Origin: an uncultured Bacilli bacterium
Lineage (GTDB): Bacteria; Bacillota_I; Bacilli_A; RF39; UBA660
DNA length: 30,814 nucleotides
Direction of reading: 5' to 3'
NCBI GenBank assembly: GCA_934101795.1
Contig: CAKORY010000012.1
Coordinates: 1 to 30,814 of the forward strand
The notes beneath the pieces were generated by a model, which did no database searches, was not told the origin of the DNA, and was given only the letters and a program-made list of their open reading frames with translations. Positions 30,675 to 30,814 of the stretch are shown one piece after another; the stretch's first letter is position 1, and every line of letters begins with the position of its first letter. The translations under genes were made by a program, and so were the position numbers.

Positions 30675-30814
30675 ATGGAAAAAAGTAAAAAGCAAGCTTT
30701 AATATTAAGTATAGTTGCAGTAGTTACATTAATTGCTTTAGTAGTTGGTGCAACATATGCATACTTTAAAGCACAAGGGGGAACAGGAAGTTCTACGGAG
30801 GTTAAGGTTACAAC
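30675..30814 (+). CDS. Start of a third surface protein with SipW/TasA-like signal (cut by the window end)
   Basis: Only the first 46 residues are present. They begin MEKSKKQALILSIVAVVTLI and continue ALVVGATYAYFKAQGGTGSS, nearly the same as the start of the 1072-aa protein at 6005. This is a basic N-terminus, one hydrophobic segment and the VVGATYAYF box of SipW-dependent-type signals. SD AAAGGAGTGA is 4-5 nt before ATG. The leader at 30601-30674 holds an inverted repeat CATAG/CTATG. What follows the signal lies outside the window. Confidence 0.8.
   Translation, partial: MEKSKKQALILSIVAVVTLIALVVGATYAYFKAQGGTGSSTEVKVT

Overview
The window is very A+T-rich bacterial DNA using the standard bacterial code: TGA is a working stop, for example in the ATGA overlap between engB and the pilin gene. 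Gene order, Gram-positive style promoters (mostly TTGxxx-17-TATAAT), G-rich Shine-Dalgarno sites, a T-box leader, LCP, MraY, FtsW and PBP genes and L28 point to a low-G+C Firmicute, probably an uncultured gut Bacilli/RF39-like lineage. That placement is inference. The organism makes peptidoglycan, so it is not a wall-less mollicute. No rRNA, tRNA, CRISPR array, insertion sequence or prophage was seen.

Layout. 1-2237: a terminator, a structured segment of unknown nature, then a threonine T-box and a thrS that lacks the TGS domain. 2240-2790: a candidate minus-strand small RNA, then a well-formed type I toxin-antitoxin module (27-aa hydrophobic peptide, antisense RNA, pairing 5' and 3' UTRs). 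2800-5960: a YkgJ-like Cys-cluster protein, an orphan AbiEii-type nucleotidyltransferase and an LCP cell-wall ligase. 6005-9223: a 1072-aa surface protein. 9264-9617 (minus): a conserved protein of unknown function. 9650-12040: engB, a type IV pilin-like gene and der. 12109-12300: remnant of a DUF1016 nuclease-type gene. 12341-17357: a four-gene operon with its own promoter and terminator. It encodes an unknown soluble protein, a membrane-anchored McrB-like AAA+ ATPase, a DUF2357/McrC-like partner, and a membrane protein with an extracellular calcium-binding-type repeat domain. 17444-21688: SpoVD/FtsI-type PBP, MraY and FtsW. 21755-22326: a decayed Fic gene. 22425-23326 (minus): rpmB (L28) and a six-helix-type membrane protein. 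23578-30343: an Rpn-family PD-(D/E)XK protein, a second surface protein behind a palindromic operator, a small membrane protein plus mtaB behind a cluster of TTGACA half-sites, a nonsense-interrupted gene, and recD2. The right end holds a 53-aa membrane peptide and the start of a third surface protein.

How the parts relate. Translation and ribosome biogenesis (thrS, engB, der, rpmB, mtaB) and wall synthesis (LCP, PBP, mraY, ftsW) form the housekeeping background. Accessory content includes the type I TA, the AbiEii-like protein, the Rpn protein, the DUF1016 and Fic relics, and the McrB/DUF2357 membrane operon. The operon is the best candidate for an undescribed system: it joins a cytoplasmic McrB-type motor to a transmembrane protein with an outside calcium-binding-type rod, and no nuclease domain is visible. 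Three surface proteins share either a SipW/TasA-like N-terminal segment or a common C-terminal module and look like a lineage-specific envelope family.
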